From Clostridia bacterium (lineage in GTDB: Bacteria; Bacillota; Clostridia; Christensenellales; CAG-138): a stretch of 64,000 bases of DNA. The notes under the pieces were generated by a model that saw only the letters and a list, made by a program, of their open reading frames with translations, did not search any database and was not told the origin of the DNA. The stretch spans positions 1 to 64,000 of the forward strand of contig JAEDIC010000005.1 of NCBI GenBank assembly GCA_016292635.1. The letters are read 5' to 3'. Position numbers and translations under genes: made by a program. This document shows positions 17,389 to 25,870 of this stretch, one piece after another. Position 1 is the stretch's first letter. Each line of letters opens with the position of its first letter.

Positions 17389-18543
17389 ATGTTTGACAGC
17401 AGTTTGCTAAAACGAATAGATTGGTTCACCATACTGCTGGTGATGGCCCTGTTTACGCTAGGGCTTGTAAGCATATCCAGCATTATGGCTGATCCATTTG
17501 ACGGCACGGAGGCTTCCCTCAGCGACTATACCGATAAGCTGAATCTTTACTATGTGAAAAAGCAGATAGTCAATTTTATGATAGGCTTTGCGACGTTTTT
17601 GGTTTTGCTCGTGATAGATTACAAAATGTTCCGCTATCTTATCAAATATGCATATGTAGGCTGTCTGCTGTTGCTTGTGGTTATATTTGCAACAGAAAAG
17701 GTAAAGGGCATAACCGGCTGGTTTAAGTTGGATTTTATAGACAGAGCCCTGCAGCCCGGTGAACTGTGCAAGATATGCATCATAATCGCTCTTTCCAAAT
17801 ATGTATCAGCCTGCATGGATAAAGAAGGCCGCTTTGGGGGATTTATGAATATCATAAAAACCACCATGCTTTGCCTTATTCCAATGGTTCTGGTAATGAT
17901 GCAGCCTGACTTTGGCACTGCTTTTGTATATATATGCATAATGGTATTCATATACTTCATAGGCAGAGTGGCATGGGGATACATTGTGGCGGCGGCTGGC
18001 GTTGTTGCCGCTGGCCTGCCCATTGCATATTTCTTTGTAATGGACGAATATCAGCAAAACCGAATTAAGGTATTTCTGAATCCTGAGCTGGATCTTCAGG
18101 GCGCAGGTTATAACATGGCCCAGTGTAAAATAGCCATAGGCTCCGGCGAACTCTGGGGTAAGGGATATTTTAACGAAGGCACGCTGGCGCAGCTTCGCTT
18201 TGTGCCTGAGCGGCATACGGACTTTATTTTTGCCGGAATAGTTGAGGGATTGGGCTTTGTTGGCGGAACTGTGCTTATACTTTTGTATTTTGCGCTGATA
18301 TTTCGCTGGGTATATATCGCAATAAAAACGAAAGACAACTTTGGCGCCTGCCTCGTAATAGGCGTTACAGGCATGCTTACCGCCCATGTGTTTGAAAATA
18401 TCGGCATGACAATAGGACTTATGCCGGTTACCGGCATACCGCTTCCTTTCATAAGCTACGGAGGCTCAAATCTGCTTACAAATATGATGGGCGTGGGAAT
18501 TGTTGAAAATGTATGGATGCGCCAGCCCGCAAAGAAACATTAG
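17389..18543 (+). CDS. rodA: Rod-shape SEDS polymerase RodA
   Basis: A 384-residue polytopic peptidoglycan polymerase. Hallmarks are LQPGELCKICIIIALSKY (~125), QPDFGTAFVYICIMVF with the catalytic Asp (~172), PERHTDFIFAGIVEGLGFVGG (~275) and PLPFISYGGSNLLTN (~350). The order of loops and the PERHTDFIF motif fit RodA better than FtsW. It begins 3 bp after the lipoprotein gene, so both are probably one transcript. No class B PBP gene is adjacent. The ribosome site before ATG is weak, suggesting coupling to the upstream stop. Confidence 0.9.
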   Translation: MFDSSLLKRIDWFTILLVMALFTLGLVSISSIMADPFDGTEASLSDYTDKLNLYYVKKQIVNFMIGFATFLVLLVIDYKMFRYLIKYAYVGCLLLLVVIFATEKVKGITGWFKLDFIDRALQPGELCKICIIIALSKYVSACMDKEGRFGGFMNIIKTTMLCLIPMVLVMMQPDFGTAFVYICIMVFIYFIGRVAWGYIVAAAGVVAAGLPIAYFFVMDEYQQNRIKVFLNPELDLQGAGYNMAQCKIAIGSGELWGKGYFNEGTLAQLRFVPERHTDFIFAGIVEGLGFVGGTVLILLYFALIFRWVYIAIKTKDNFGACLVIGVTGMLTAHVFENIGMTIGLMPVTGIPLPFISYGGSNLLTNMMGVGIVENVWMRQPAKKH

Positions 18544-18570
18544 CTCTATAAGCTTTTTCAGGTATTGTTT

Positions 18571-18611
18571 CCCCCTTGTGTCACATATATTTCTTTTGTG
18601 ACGGAAGGGGG
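18571..18611 (+). promoter_or_regulatory. Hairpin masking the ribosome site of the SpoIVFA-like gene
   Basis: CCCCCTT (18571-18577) pairs with AAGGGGG, and GTCACA pairs with TGTGAC, separated by a 2x2 internal loop. The 3' arm contains the AAGGGGG ribosome site and is followed by TATTTTT. It can act as the rodA terminator, as a translation-limiting hairpin, or as both. Confidence 0.5.
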
Positions 18612-18618
18612 TATTTTT

Positions 18619-19293
18619 ATGGCGGGAAATGTGCGGCACAGCGGCTTTGAATCAAGGGCATACGGCAGGGAGCGGCGAAAATATACAGTAAGGTATTTCA
18701 GCAGGCCATACAGAAGAAACGGTTCACGCAAAGCGGATAACGGCGGCTCAATGCTTGCAAAGATGGGCATATGCGCGCTGCTGGCGGGGCTTGTGCTGTT
18801 ATCCGAATTTTTAGGCGGGCGGGAAGGTATCGTTGAAGCCTCATCCGATTTGAGCAGAGCGAATGATGATAGTATAGGCGGCGATTACCTTGGCAAACTG
18901 CGCTTTGTTGAGCTGCCCGGAATAATACAGGTGTTTTCGTCCGACGCAAAGCTAAGGGTGGGTGTGGAATATAAAAGCTGGCAGCTGAATGAGGCTAAAA
19001 CGATTATTACTGTAAGCGGTATAGAAGGCAAGGCTTTGCCCGCGCCATCTGACGGAACAATTAAAACCGTGACCGGTGAGGACGATGAAAAAAGTATAGA
19101 GCTTGCGACGGACGGAGACATTGTAATAAGCTATACTGCGGCGGGAGAAACGGCGATAGAGGAGGGGCAGCCGGTAAAGGCGGGGGATACGCTGTTCAAA
19201 TCGGCAGACTCTCTCAGCATAGGTATATCAAAGGGCGGACGGCCCATGGTTCCTACGGAATACTTTGACATGGCGGACCTCAAGCTTTCGTGA
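18619..19293 (+). CDS. SpoIVFA-like membrane protein with degenerate M23 domain
   Basis: A 224-residue protein with a long basic cytoplasmic N-terminus, one membrane helix (~50-68) and an outside domain. The C-terminal region (LPAPSDGTIKTVTG, later IEEGQPVKAGDTLFK) has the lysostaphin/M23 LytM fold but lacks the zinc ligands, as in SpoIVFA. It overlaps by 4 bp the M50 protease gene, its expected partner. By family knowledge SpoIVFA holds SpoIVFB inactive until the checkpoint signal during sporulation. Start ATG at 18619 follows GAAGGGGG; the longer frame to 18565 lacks support. Confidence 0.75.
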   Translation: MAGNVRHSGFESRAYGRERRKYTVRYFSRPYRRNGSRKADNGGSMLAKMGICALLAGLVLLSEFLGGREGIVEASSDLSRANDDSIGGDYLGKLRFVELPGIIQVFSSDAKLRVGVEYKSWQLNEAKTIITVSGIEGKALPAPSDGTIKTVTGEDDEKSIELATDGDIVISYTAAGETAIEEGQPVKAGDTLFKSADSLSIGISKGGRPMVPTEYFDMADLKLS

Positions 19294-20123
19294 TGATGAG
19301 GATAGGCGGGCATGTAAGATGCAGCCCGTTGTTTATACTGCTGGCGCTTTTTGCGGCCCTATCGGAAAATGCGGTATCTTTTTTAATGCACATGGGGGCG
19401 CTGACGCTGCACGAGTTAGCGCATTCTGCAATGGCCTTACTGCTTGGCTGCGGTATACGGTCCATTGACCTGCTGCCATACGGATGCCGCATGGAAATAA
19501 GCCAAATGGACAGCCCGGCAGACGAACTGACCATAGCCCTGGCGGGGCCGGTATTCAGCGTTGTGTGCTATATGGGAAGCAGGTTTATACCGGGCGCCGA
19601 GGAGTTTGCCAGGGCAAATATGTATATAGCTCTTATAAACCTAATGCCGGCATATCCTCTGGACGGAGGAAGGGCGGCAAATGCCATGCTTTCCCTTGCG
19701 GGAATAAAAACAGGAAGACTTATTCGCAGCGGTACAGCCCTGATACTTGCGGCGGCAACCGGCATATGCGGATACATGATAAAGAATATGACGCTGATAA
19801 TATTCTCGATTTTCCTGGTGAGCGAGGGGATTTATCAGCTGAAAGACAGGGAGAACAATATAATAACGCAAATGAAAAGCATTAGGGCTGCCACATCCGG
19901 ACGAGGAATAGGCGTGCGGCACATAGCTCTGAGAAAAGATGTTTCTCTGGCTGCGGCGCTGTCATTTGCATATGCCGGCTATACGGTTTACTATATACTT
20001 GATGAAAATATGCAAACCGTGGCCATGGTGGAAGGTCCCAGATTAATGCAGCTTGCCGCTGAAAAGGGCGGAGGTAAATGCCTGGGGGATATCATCCCTT
20101 TGATTGACCGTAGTAAGTATTGA
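19290..20123 (+). CDS. M50 site-2 protease (SpoIVFB-like)
   Basis: A 277-residue intramembrane zinc metalloprotease. HELAH in a membrane helix (~41-45) supplies two His and the Glu, and LMPAYPLDGGR (~118-127) supplies the Asp, the NPxDG-type second motif. Several hydrophobic helices surround them, and a C-terminal CBS-like stretch (~205-270) follows. Together with the SpoIVFA-like gene upstream this is the pro-sigma-K processing pair by homology. If the organism no longer sporulates, the pair may have another substrate. Start could be GTG 19290 or ATG 19293. Confidence 0.85.
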   Translation: MMMRIGGHVRCSPLFILLALFAALSENAVSFLMHMGALTLHELAHSAMALLLGCGIRSIDLLPYGCRMEISQMDSPADELTIALAGPVFSVVCYMGSRFIPGAEEFARANMYIALINLMPAYPLDGGRAANAMLSLAGIKTGRLIRSGTALILAAATGICGYMIKNMTLIIFSIFLVSEGIYQLKDRENNIITQMKSIRAATSGRGIGVRHIALRKDVSLAAALSFAYAGYTVYYILDENMQTVAMVEGPRLMQLAAEKGGGKCLGDIIPLIDRSKY

Positions 20124-20191
20124 TGCTACAATATTATATATGAAAAGTTTTGCCTGCGGGGCGGCTGCGCCTGTGGGCCGGAGGTATTTTT

Positions 20192-22027
20192 TTGATAAAG
20201 GACAAGCTGAACACTTTTTTGGATAGAGTGGAAAAGCCCGCCCGCTACGTTGGCGGCGAGCTCAACTCAACGGAAAAAACGGATGCCGAGGTGCGTTTTG
20301 CCCTCTGTTTTCCCGATGTATACGAGATCGGCATGTCTCATCTGGGATCTCGGATACTGTATAATGTGCTGAACAGCCGGGAGGATACAATTTGCGAGCG
20401 CGCGTATGCTCCATGGCCTGATATGGAAAAGGAAATGCGGGAAAACGGCGTGCCCATGTATTCGCTGGAGAATTTCCGCCCCCTTAAGGAATTTCATATT
20501 GTAGGGTTCTCCATACTGTATGAGATGTGCTATACAAACATCCTTACCATGCTGGAGCTTGGGGGTATACCCTTTCGCGCGAAGGATAGGGGCGAGGATA
20601 TGCCTCTGGTGGTATGCGGAGGTCCATGCGCCTGCAATCCTGAGCCTATCGCTCCTTTTATCGACCTGTTTATGATAGGCGATGGTGAGGAGCTTATAAG
20701 CGAACTGGTGGATGTATATAAAGAATGCAAAGCAAAGGGAAGCTCAAAGCGGGATACCCTTTTGGCTATGTCCAGGCTTCAGGGCGTATATATTCCCGGA
20801 TTCTATGAGCCGAAGTATGATAAAAACGGCGCATTTATGACCATGGACAGGCTGGAGCCGGAAGCTCCTTCCACAGTTGAGCGCAGGGTGGTAAAGGACC
20901 TTGATACCGCACAGTATCTTGGCAAGCCCATAGTGCCCTATCTTTCCATAGTACATGATCGTGTAGCCATAGAGCTTTTCAGGGGCTGCACCCGGGGCTG
21001 CCGCTTCTGCCAGGCCGGGTTTATTTACCGTCCCGTGCGTGAGCGCAAGCGGGAAACCCTGATGAAGCAGGCGGATGATATGCTCTCCTGCACGGGATAC
21101 GATGAGGTGTCGCTGTTTTCCCTGAGCTCAGGCGATTATTCTGAGATACATCAGCTTGTGCCCGAGATAATCAACACATATCGTGATAAGCGGGTATCCA
21201 TATCTTTACCTTCCCTGAGAATAGACGCATTTTTGAAGGAAGACATGGAGCAGATGCAGTCCGTGCGCAAGGCGGGCCTTACCTTTGCGCCTGAGGCAGG
21301 AACTCAACGCCTTCGGGACGTTATAAACAAGGGAGTGACCGAGGAGGATCTTCTCCGCAATATGAAGGACGCCTTTGAATCCGGCTGGACAGGCGTAAAG
21401 CTGTATTTCATGCTGGGCCTGCCCACCGAAACCGATGAGGACCTTCTGGGCATAGCCGACCTTGCCCGCAAGGTATCTTCGATATATTACTCCCTGCCAA
21501 AGGAAAAGCGAGGCAAGGGCCTGCGCATAACAGTAAGCGTATCGTCCTTCGTACCCAAACCCTATACGCCCTTCCAGTGGGCGCCGCAGAATACCAAAGA
21601 GGAAATCATCCGCAAGCAGCGTCTTATTAAGGACGCCCTAAAGGGGCTGCGCGGCGTGGAATACGCCTATCATGCGCCTGATATAAGCGTGCTTGAGGCT
21701 GTAATGGCCCGGGGTGACAGGCGAATTGCGGATGTTATTGAGAAGGCATACTATAAGGGCGCAAGGTTTGACTCCTGGGATGAACATTTCAAGCTGGATG
21801 TTTGGGATGAATCCTTTGCCGAATTGGGCATTGACCCTGCCTGTTATTCAAGCAGGGAAAGGGAGCTTGATGAAGCTCTTCCGTGGGACCATGTGGATAT
21901 ACTTGTAACCAAGGATTACCTAAAGCGAGAATACAACAATGCGTTGAACGAGACCTGCACCCGTGACTGCCGCAAGGGCTGCAACGGCTGCTTTGGAGGT
22001 AAGTGTGCGGATTATTGCAAGATTTAA
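20192..22027 (+). CDS. B12-binding-domain radical SAM protein (TIGR03960 family)
   Basis: A 611-residue protein with an N-terminal cobalamin-binding-like domain (FCFPDVYEIGMSHLG region), a GGP-rich middle part, and a radical SAM core with CTRGCRFC (CxxxCxxC, ~266-273). This composition is TIGR03960. The C-terminus is Cys-rich (CTRDCRKGCNGCFGGKC), probably for an extra Fe-S cluster. The substrate is not established. TTG at 20192, 7 nt after GGAGG, gives (M)IKDKLNTFLDRVEKPARYVG, matching family starts. It overlaps the next gene by 23 bp, and this pair plus rng is a conserved Clostridia cluster. Confidence 0.88.
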   Translation: MIKDKLNTFLDRVEKPARYVGGELNSTEKTDAEVRFALCFPDVYEIGMSHLGSRILYNVLNSREDTICERAYAPWPDMEKEMRENGVPMYSLENFRPLKEFHIVGFSILYEMCYTNILTMLELGGIPFRAKDRGEDMPLVVCGGPCACNPEPIAPFIDLFMIGDGEELISELVDVYKECKAKGSSKRDTLLAMSRLQGVYIPGFYEPKYDKNGAFMTMDRLEPEAPSTVERRVVKDLDTAQYLGKPIVPYLSIVHDRVAIELFRGCTRGCRFCQAGFIYRPVRERKRETLMKQADDMLSCTGYDEVSLFSLSSGDYSEIHQLVPEIINTYRDKRVSISLPSLRIDAFLKEDMEQMQSVRKAGLTFAPEAGTQRLRDVINKGVTEEDLLRNMKDAFESGWTGVKLYFMLGLPTETDEDLLGIADLARKVSSIYYSLPKEKRGKGLRITVSVSSFVPKPYTPFQWAPQNTKEEIIRKQRLIKDALKGLRGVEYAYHAPDISVLEAVMARGDRRIADVIEKAYYKGARFDSWDEHFKLDVWDESFAELGIDPACYSSRERELDEALPWDHVDILVTKDYLKREYNNALNETCTRDCRKGCNGCFGGKCADYCKI

Positions 22028-22706
22028 CAAAAACGAAGCTGCCCGCTTCGTATCCCACCTGGACGTGCAGAGGCTTTTCCAAAGGGCATTTCGCCGTGCG
22101 GATATACCCATTGCCTATTCAAACGGCTTTAATCCCCATCAGCAGCTGTCCTTTGCAACGGCGCTGACGGTGGGCGCAACAAGTTCGGCCGAATGGCTGG
22201 ATGCTAAAATAGACGGGGATATCGCCCCAAAAGAATTTATTGAGAGGGTAAATGCCGCTATGCCTAAGGGCTTCTCCATTAAAGAGGCCGCAGCGGCAGA
22301 GGATAAGTATCCTTCCCTTACGGCGGTTATGGCGGCGGCTGATTATACCGTTAAGCTGAAGTTTACAGAAGATATGCCGGAGGACGATATCCGTTCGGCT
22401 GTGGATAAGCTGCTTTCAGGCAGCATTGTGGTGCTCAAAAAGACCAAGGCAGGTATGAAAAACGTGGACATAAGGCCCATGGTGTACAGGATGGAGCTTC
22501 TTTCATCTTCGTGCGATGAATGTACCATTGCCCTGGCAGGGCGTCTGGATGCAGGAGGCGGTCTAAACGTTGATCTGCTGCTTGGTGCCTTTAAAAATGC
22601 GCTTGGCAGAGAATTCACCTTTGCCGTGCATAGAGATGCCATATATTCCACAGATGGCGCCTTTATGCCAAAGGTGCCAGGAGGATATCCTGTAATTCAG
22701 GCATAA
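22005..22706 (+). CDS. DUF2344 (TIGR03936) radical-SAM-associated protein
   Basis: A 233-residue protein whose start (RIIARFNKNEAARFVSHLDV) and AYSNGFNPHQQLSFATALTVG are signatures of DUF2344, found fused or next to TIGR03960 radical SAM enzymes. The biochemical role is unknown; it presumably works on the same substrate. GTG at 22005, 5 nt after GGAGG, is preferred, so the first 23 bases overlap the upstream gene and translation is likely coupled. The rng gene follows after 24 bp. Confidence 0.85.
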   Translation: MRIIARFNKNEAARFVSHLDVQRLFQRAFRRADIPIAYSNGFNPHQQLSFATALTVGATSSAEWLDAKIDGDIAPKEFIERVNAAMPKGFSIKEAAAAEDKYPSLTAVMAAADYTVKLKFTEDMPEDDIRSAVDKLLSGSIVVLKKTKAGMKNVDIRPMVYRMELLSSSCDECTIALAGRLDAGGGLNVDLLLGAFKNALGREFTFAVHRDAIYSTDGAFMPKVPGGYPVIQA

Positions 22707-22730
22707 AAGCATTTTGACCGGAGGTCCTTT

Positions 22731-24260
22731 ATGGACAAGGAGATAGTAGTAGACATAAACCCATATCAGACAAGAACTGTGCTGATGGAGGACGGCGCTC
22801 CAAGCGAGATATACATCGAACAACGTGGAAAAGAACGTCTGGTGGGCAATATTTACAAGGGCAGGGTGCAGAACGTGCTTCCGGGCATGCAGGCAGCCTT
22901 TGTTGACGTGGGCCTTGAAAGAAACGCTTTTTTGTACGCCGGCGATATCCAACTGGACAGCGGTGAGTTTCAGTTCGGCGATTCTTCTGCCGATGTGCCT
23001 ACGGAAATTCCCAACATTAAGGATATAGTAAAACCGGGTCAGGAGATAATGGTGCAGGTAATAAAGGAACCCGTTGGCAACAAGGGCGTTCGTGTTACTA
23101 CCCATATAACCCTGCCGGGACGCACCATGGTCCTTATGCCCATGGTGGATTATATCGGCGTTTCCAGACGAATTGAGGATGAAAAAGAGCGCACGCGCCT
23201 CAAAGAAGCGATCGCAGAGGTAAAACCGGATAATATGGGCGTAATCGTCCGCACGGCTGCCGTAGGTAAGAGCATGGAGGAATTTGAAGCGGATATGGCG
23301 TTCCTTATCCGCATGTGGGATCGCATACAGAAAAAGTGCCATATGCTTACAGCTCCCCGGCTTATCCACGCCGAGGAACCTTTGGTATTTCGTACTATAC
23401 GCGACCTTTTCACTCCGGATATCAGCCGCCTTACCATAAACAACAGGGAATTCTATGAAAAGGTACAGGTGGTAGCGGGCATTCTTTCTCCTGCTTTAAA
23501 GGACAGGGTGGTATTGAAGGAATCTCTACCCGACAGATTTGATGAACTGGGTCTGGATTCTGTTATAGATAAGGCGCTTTCTCGCAAGGTATGGATGAAA
23601 AACGGGGCGTATATCATTATCGACCAGACTGAGGCCCTTACCACAATAGACGTAAACACCGGCAAATATGTGGGCAATACCGATAACCTTCAGGAGACTA
23701 TAACCAACACCAATTGCGAGGCCGCAAAGGAAATAGCCCGTCAGCTCAGGCTCCGTGATATCAGCGGCATAATCATAATAGACTTTATTGATATGGATGA
23801 GATTGCGGATAAGGAGCGTGTCCTGGAAACTCTAAGGGAAGAGCTCCGCAAAGACAGGACAAAGTCCAATGTTCTTGGCATAACTCAGCTGGGCCTTATT
23901 GAGATGACCCGCAAAAAATCCCGCAAATGCATCAGCAATACCCTTGAGACCGCCTGCCCATACTGCGGAGGCAGCGGCAGGGTGATGACGGGAGAGACTG
24001 TGCTGCTGAAGGTGCGCAAAAAGCTTATGCGTTCTTTTGCCACGGAGAACCACCCGGGCTATCTGTTGAAGGTACATCCTGAGATAGCGCGGCTGATATA
24101 TGAGAACACCACCGAGTCTTCTCCCATATTGCCGCGGGAGGCAGGCAGGTCAATATGGATTCAGCAGGATCCTTCACTGCATATCCATGACTATTCCATA
24201 ACCCACATAGCCTCGGGGGAGGAACTTAAAAACATTCGTTCTCTGGCAAAACTTTATTGA
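22731..24260 (+). CDS. rng: Ribonuclease E/G family endoribonuclease
   Basis: A 509-residue single-strand-specific endoribonuclease for rRNA and mRNA processing. An S1 RNA-binding domain (~35-115, GNIYKGRVQNVLPGMQAAFVD) is followed by the RNase H-like catalytic part with Mg2+-binding Asp in IDVNTGKYVG and IIIDFIDMD (~303, ~345). A CPYCGGSGR zinc-link (~411) is present. No long C-terminal scaffold exists, so it is RNase G-like. GGAGG precedes ATG by 7 nt. It ends the host cluster; two tRNA genes follow with their own promoter. Confidence 0.93.
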   Translation: MDKEIVVDINPYQTRTVLMEDGAPSEIYIEQRGKERLVGNIYKGRVQNVLPGMQAAFVDVGLERNAFLYAGDIQLDSGEFQFGDSSADVPTEIPNIKDIVKPGQEIMVQVIKEPVGNKGVRVTTHITLPGRTMVLMPMVDYIGVSRRIEDEKERTRLKEAIAEVKPDNMGVIVRTAAVGKSMEEFEADMAFLIRMWDRIQKKCHMLTAPRLIHAEEPLVFRTIRDLFTPDISRLTINNREFYEKVQVVAGILSPALKDRVVLKESLPDRFDELGLDSVIDKALSRKVWMKNGAYIIIDQTEALTTIDVNTGKYVGNTDNLQETITNTNCEAAKEIARQLRLRDISGIIIIDFIDMDEIADKERVLETLREELRKDRTKSNVLGITQLGLIEMTRKKSRKCISNTLETACPYCGGSGRVMTGETVLLKVRKKLMRSFATENHPGYLLKVHPEIARLIYENTTESSPILPREAGRSIWIQQDPSLHIHDYSITHIASGEELKNIRSLAKLY

Positions 24261-24267
24261 TTAATAA

Positions 24268-24296
24268 TGGACAGTGCCTGGTATTTGTGTTATAAT
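24268..24296 (+). promoter_or_regulatory. Promoter of the tRNA-Thr/tRNA-Pro genes
   Basis: TGGACA, 17-bp spacer, TATAAT with a TGT extended element, 31 bp before the first tRNA. Confidence 0.65.
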
Positions 24297-24326
24297 TCCA
24301 TGATGTGGCCGGATATTTCCGGCAAT

Positions 24327-24402
24327 GCCAACGTGGCTCAGTCGGTAGAGCAGCTGATTCGTAATCAGCAGGTCAGGGGTTCGAGTCCCCTCGTTGGCTC
24401 CA
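24327..24402 (+). tRNA. tRNA-Thr(CGT)
   Basis: 76 nt with acceptor stem GCCAACG/CGTTGGC, anticodon loop TTCGTAA (anticodon CGT), GTTCGAG T-loop and encoded CCA. Confidence 0.95.
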
Positions 24403-24409
24403 TTTGCGT

Positions 24410-24486
24410 CGGGGCGTAGCGCAGCTTGGTAGCGCGTTTGGTTCGGGACCAAAAGGTCGCGTGTTCAAATCACGTCGCCCCGACCA
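24410..24486 (+). tRNA. tRNA-Pro(CGG), prophage integration site
   Basis: 77 nt with acceptor stem CGGGGCG/CGCCCCG, anticodon stem TTTGG/CCAAA, loop TTCGGGA (anticodon CGG) and encoded CCA. The segment from 24437 (start of the anticodon stem) to the 3' end is shared with the phage and reappears at 61159-61208. The functional gene is thus rebuilt from the host 5' part plus phage-carried 3' part. Confidence 0.95.
24437..24486 (+). repeat. Attachment core, left copy (within tRNA-Pro)
   Basis: Fifty bases from the anticodon stem to CCA, identical to 61159-61208. Identity also continues rightwards into phage DNA in both copies; it breaks leftwards at 24436/61158. Confidence 0.9.
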
Positions 24487-24488
24487 CC

Positions 24489-24520
24489 AAAAAACCCAGA
24501 CATTGTCTGGGTTTTTTCTT
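24489..24520. terminator. Terminator behind tRNA-Pro and the integrase gene
   Basis: Stem of up to 13 bp (AAAAAACCCAGAC pairing with GTCTGGGTTTTTT) with an ATT loop; symmetric, so it can serve both the tRNA operon and the minus-strand integrase gene. The same hairpin recurs at 61211-61242. Confidence 0.85.
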
Positions 24521-24558
24521 TTATTGTCTTTTTGTATGTTGCCTTATCAACTGCGCTC

Positions 24559-24580
24559 TGGCAACTTTTTGGCAACTTTT
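24559..24580 (+). repeat. Integrase arm-type repeats, left side
   Basis: Two adjacent copies of TGGCAACTTTT (24559-24569 and 24570-24580), plus a diverged third at 24589. The same tandem pair occurs at 61049-61070 on the other side of the core, as expected for arm sites of a phage attP. Confidence 0.6.
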
Positions 24581-25716
24581 TATTTCGCGGCAACCTTTTC
24601 AGAAAATGCATTTCTGACTTTTTCGGCGTTTTCATCCTCCTTGCCTTCTGCCAAATGAGCGTATATTCCGAGTGTTGTCTCTATCTTCGCATGCCCCATA
24701 AACTTCTGAGCACTGAGAACATCCACACCGGCATTATAGAGCACAGAAGCGTAATTGTGCCGGAAGTAATGCGGCGTCAGAACGGAAAGGCCTTCTCTGG
24801 ATTCAATGGGGGCGGCCTCGCTGCCGGTCTCTTCTCGTATGGCGGCATCGGCTTCATACATGGCCCTCTGTAGCCTTTCCCAACGGCGCTTGTAGGTGGA
24901 TTGATTAAGATGTGTGTGTGTCTTGGGGGAACGCAGAACATATGTCCCCTTGATTCCTCTCAGAGGCTTCAGCGCAGCGGCGAGCTCAGTCGGCATAGGT
25001 ATGGTACGCTCAGAATATTCCGTTTTCAGCGTTCCTGTGGAATTGGTAAGGAAATCGATATCACGCCTTATAGTAATCGTCATATCCGCAAAGCTAACAT
25101 CCTGCCATTGCAACCCCAGTGCTTCACCGCGACGGGCGCCTGTGTAGTATAGGATAAGCAGCAACAATCCCTCAGGATGCTCGCTGCCCACCTTGAGAGC
25201 AGCCTTAACTTCCGCAGCAGTAAGCGCGCGGCGCGTTGTTCCGGACGTTTTAGGCTTAATGAGGGCCGTGGATATATCCCTGCCGACAAGGCCGCTTGCA
25301 TAAGCGCGTGCGCAGGTGTTGCGCAGAACCGATTTTACATACCCCACTGTGGAGCGCCCCATGCCCTCCATTCCGTTCAATATCTTCTGCAGATCCTCCG
25401 CGGTAACGGCCTTAAGCTGCTTTTGAGCCAGAGCGGGAAGGATATAATTATTTATGGCTGCAGCATATGCTTTTCGGCTGCCCATGCTGATATGAGGTTT
25501 CTTATAGATCTCATACCACTCCTCAACATATGAGTTGAAGAGGATATCCTTCCGGTCATCGGTGGCGCCAAGAATAAACTCCTGCCGAAGCCGTTCTTTA
25601 CTCTCTTCCAGCTCTTTCTTTGTCTGCCCGCTGGCGTATTTATAAACCGGGCGGCCGTCGGCGTCGTGGCCGACTGTTACCTTCGCCCTATATCTTCCGT
25701 CTTTTTGTTTTGCCAT
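24580..25716 (-). CDS. int: Phage tyrosine integrase
   Basis: A 378-residue site-specific recombinase for integration at tRNA-Pro. An N-terminal AP2-like arm-binding domain (~1-45), a SAM-like core-binding domain (~60-145) and the catalytic domain follow. Catalytic residues are visible: Arg in TGARRGEALGL (~195), HYFRH (His316, Arg319), GH at 341-342 and nucleophile Tyr in GIYAH (352). ATG at 25716 is chosen because the protein then starts at MAKQKDGRYRAKVTVG with a GGGG site upstream; the longer frame to 25851 runs through the structured leader. It lies beside attL, transcribed toward the host tRNA. Confidence 0.95.
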   Translation of the reverse strand: MAKQKDGRYRAKVTVGHDADGRPVYKYASGQTKKELEESKERLRQEFILGATDDRKDILFNSYVEEWYEIYKKPHISMGSRKAYAAAINNYILPALAQKQLKAVTAEDLQKILNGMEGMGRSTVGYVKSVLRNTCARAYASGLVGRDISTALIKPKTSGTTRRALTAAEVKAALKVGSEHPEGLLLLILYYTGARRGEALGLQWQDVSFADMTITIRRDIDFLTNSTGTLKTEYSERTIPMPTELAAALKPLRGIKGTYVLRSPKTHTHLNQSTYKRRWERLQRAMYEADAAIREETGSEAAPIESREGLSVLTPHYFRHNYASVLYNAGVDVLSAQKFMGHAKIETTLGIYAHLAEGKEDENAEKVRNAFSEKVAAK

Positions 25717-25761
25717 TTTACATTTACCCCAATATGTAGTATAATAAGAATAATGGGTTGT

Positions 25762-25870
25762 AGGGGTGTGGCTTTGGCGGCCACACCATAACAAGTGATG
25801 CGATGCGGGATGCTCCCCGCACCATCTTGTAAAAGCCTCGCCGGCAACCAAGGCCGGAGGAGGCTTTTTT
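25762..25870 (-). promoter_or_regulatory. Structured leader between the NYN and integrase genes
   Basis: Three hairpins: GGTGTGGC/GCCACACC (~25766-25790), TGCGGG/CCCGCA (~25804-25822), and a strong symmetric stem at 25831-25870 (AAAGCCTC...GAGGCTTT plus T run) that overlaps the NYN stop codon and can terminate that transcript. The first two precede the integrase start and could form a folded leader or small RNA. Confidence 0.5.

Noticed and set aside
24437..24486. Prophage insertion destroying tRNA-Pro
   Set aside because: The phage carries the 3' half, so the left junction restores a complete, foldable tRNA with CCA.
24597..24700. A second terminator or RNA gene beyond the tRNA terminator
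   Set aside because: This is the 3' coding part of the minus-strand integrase gene; no independent hairpin with a T run.
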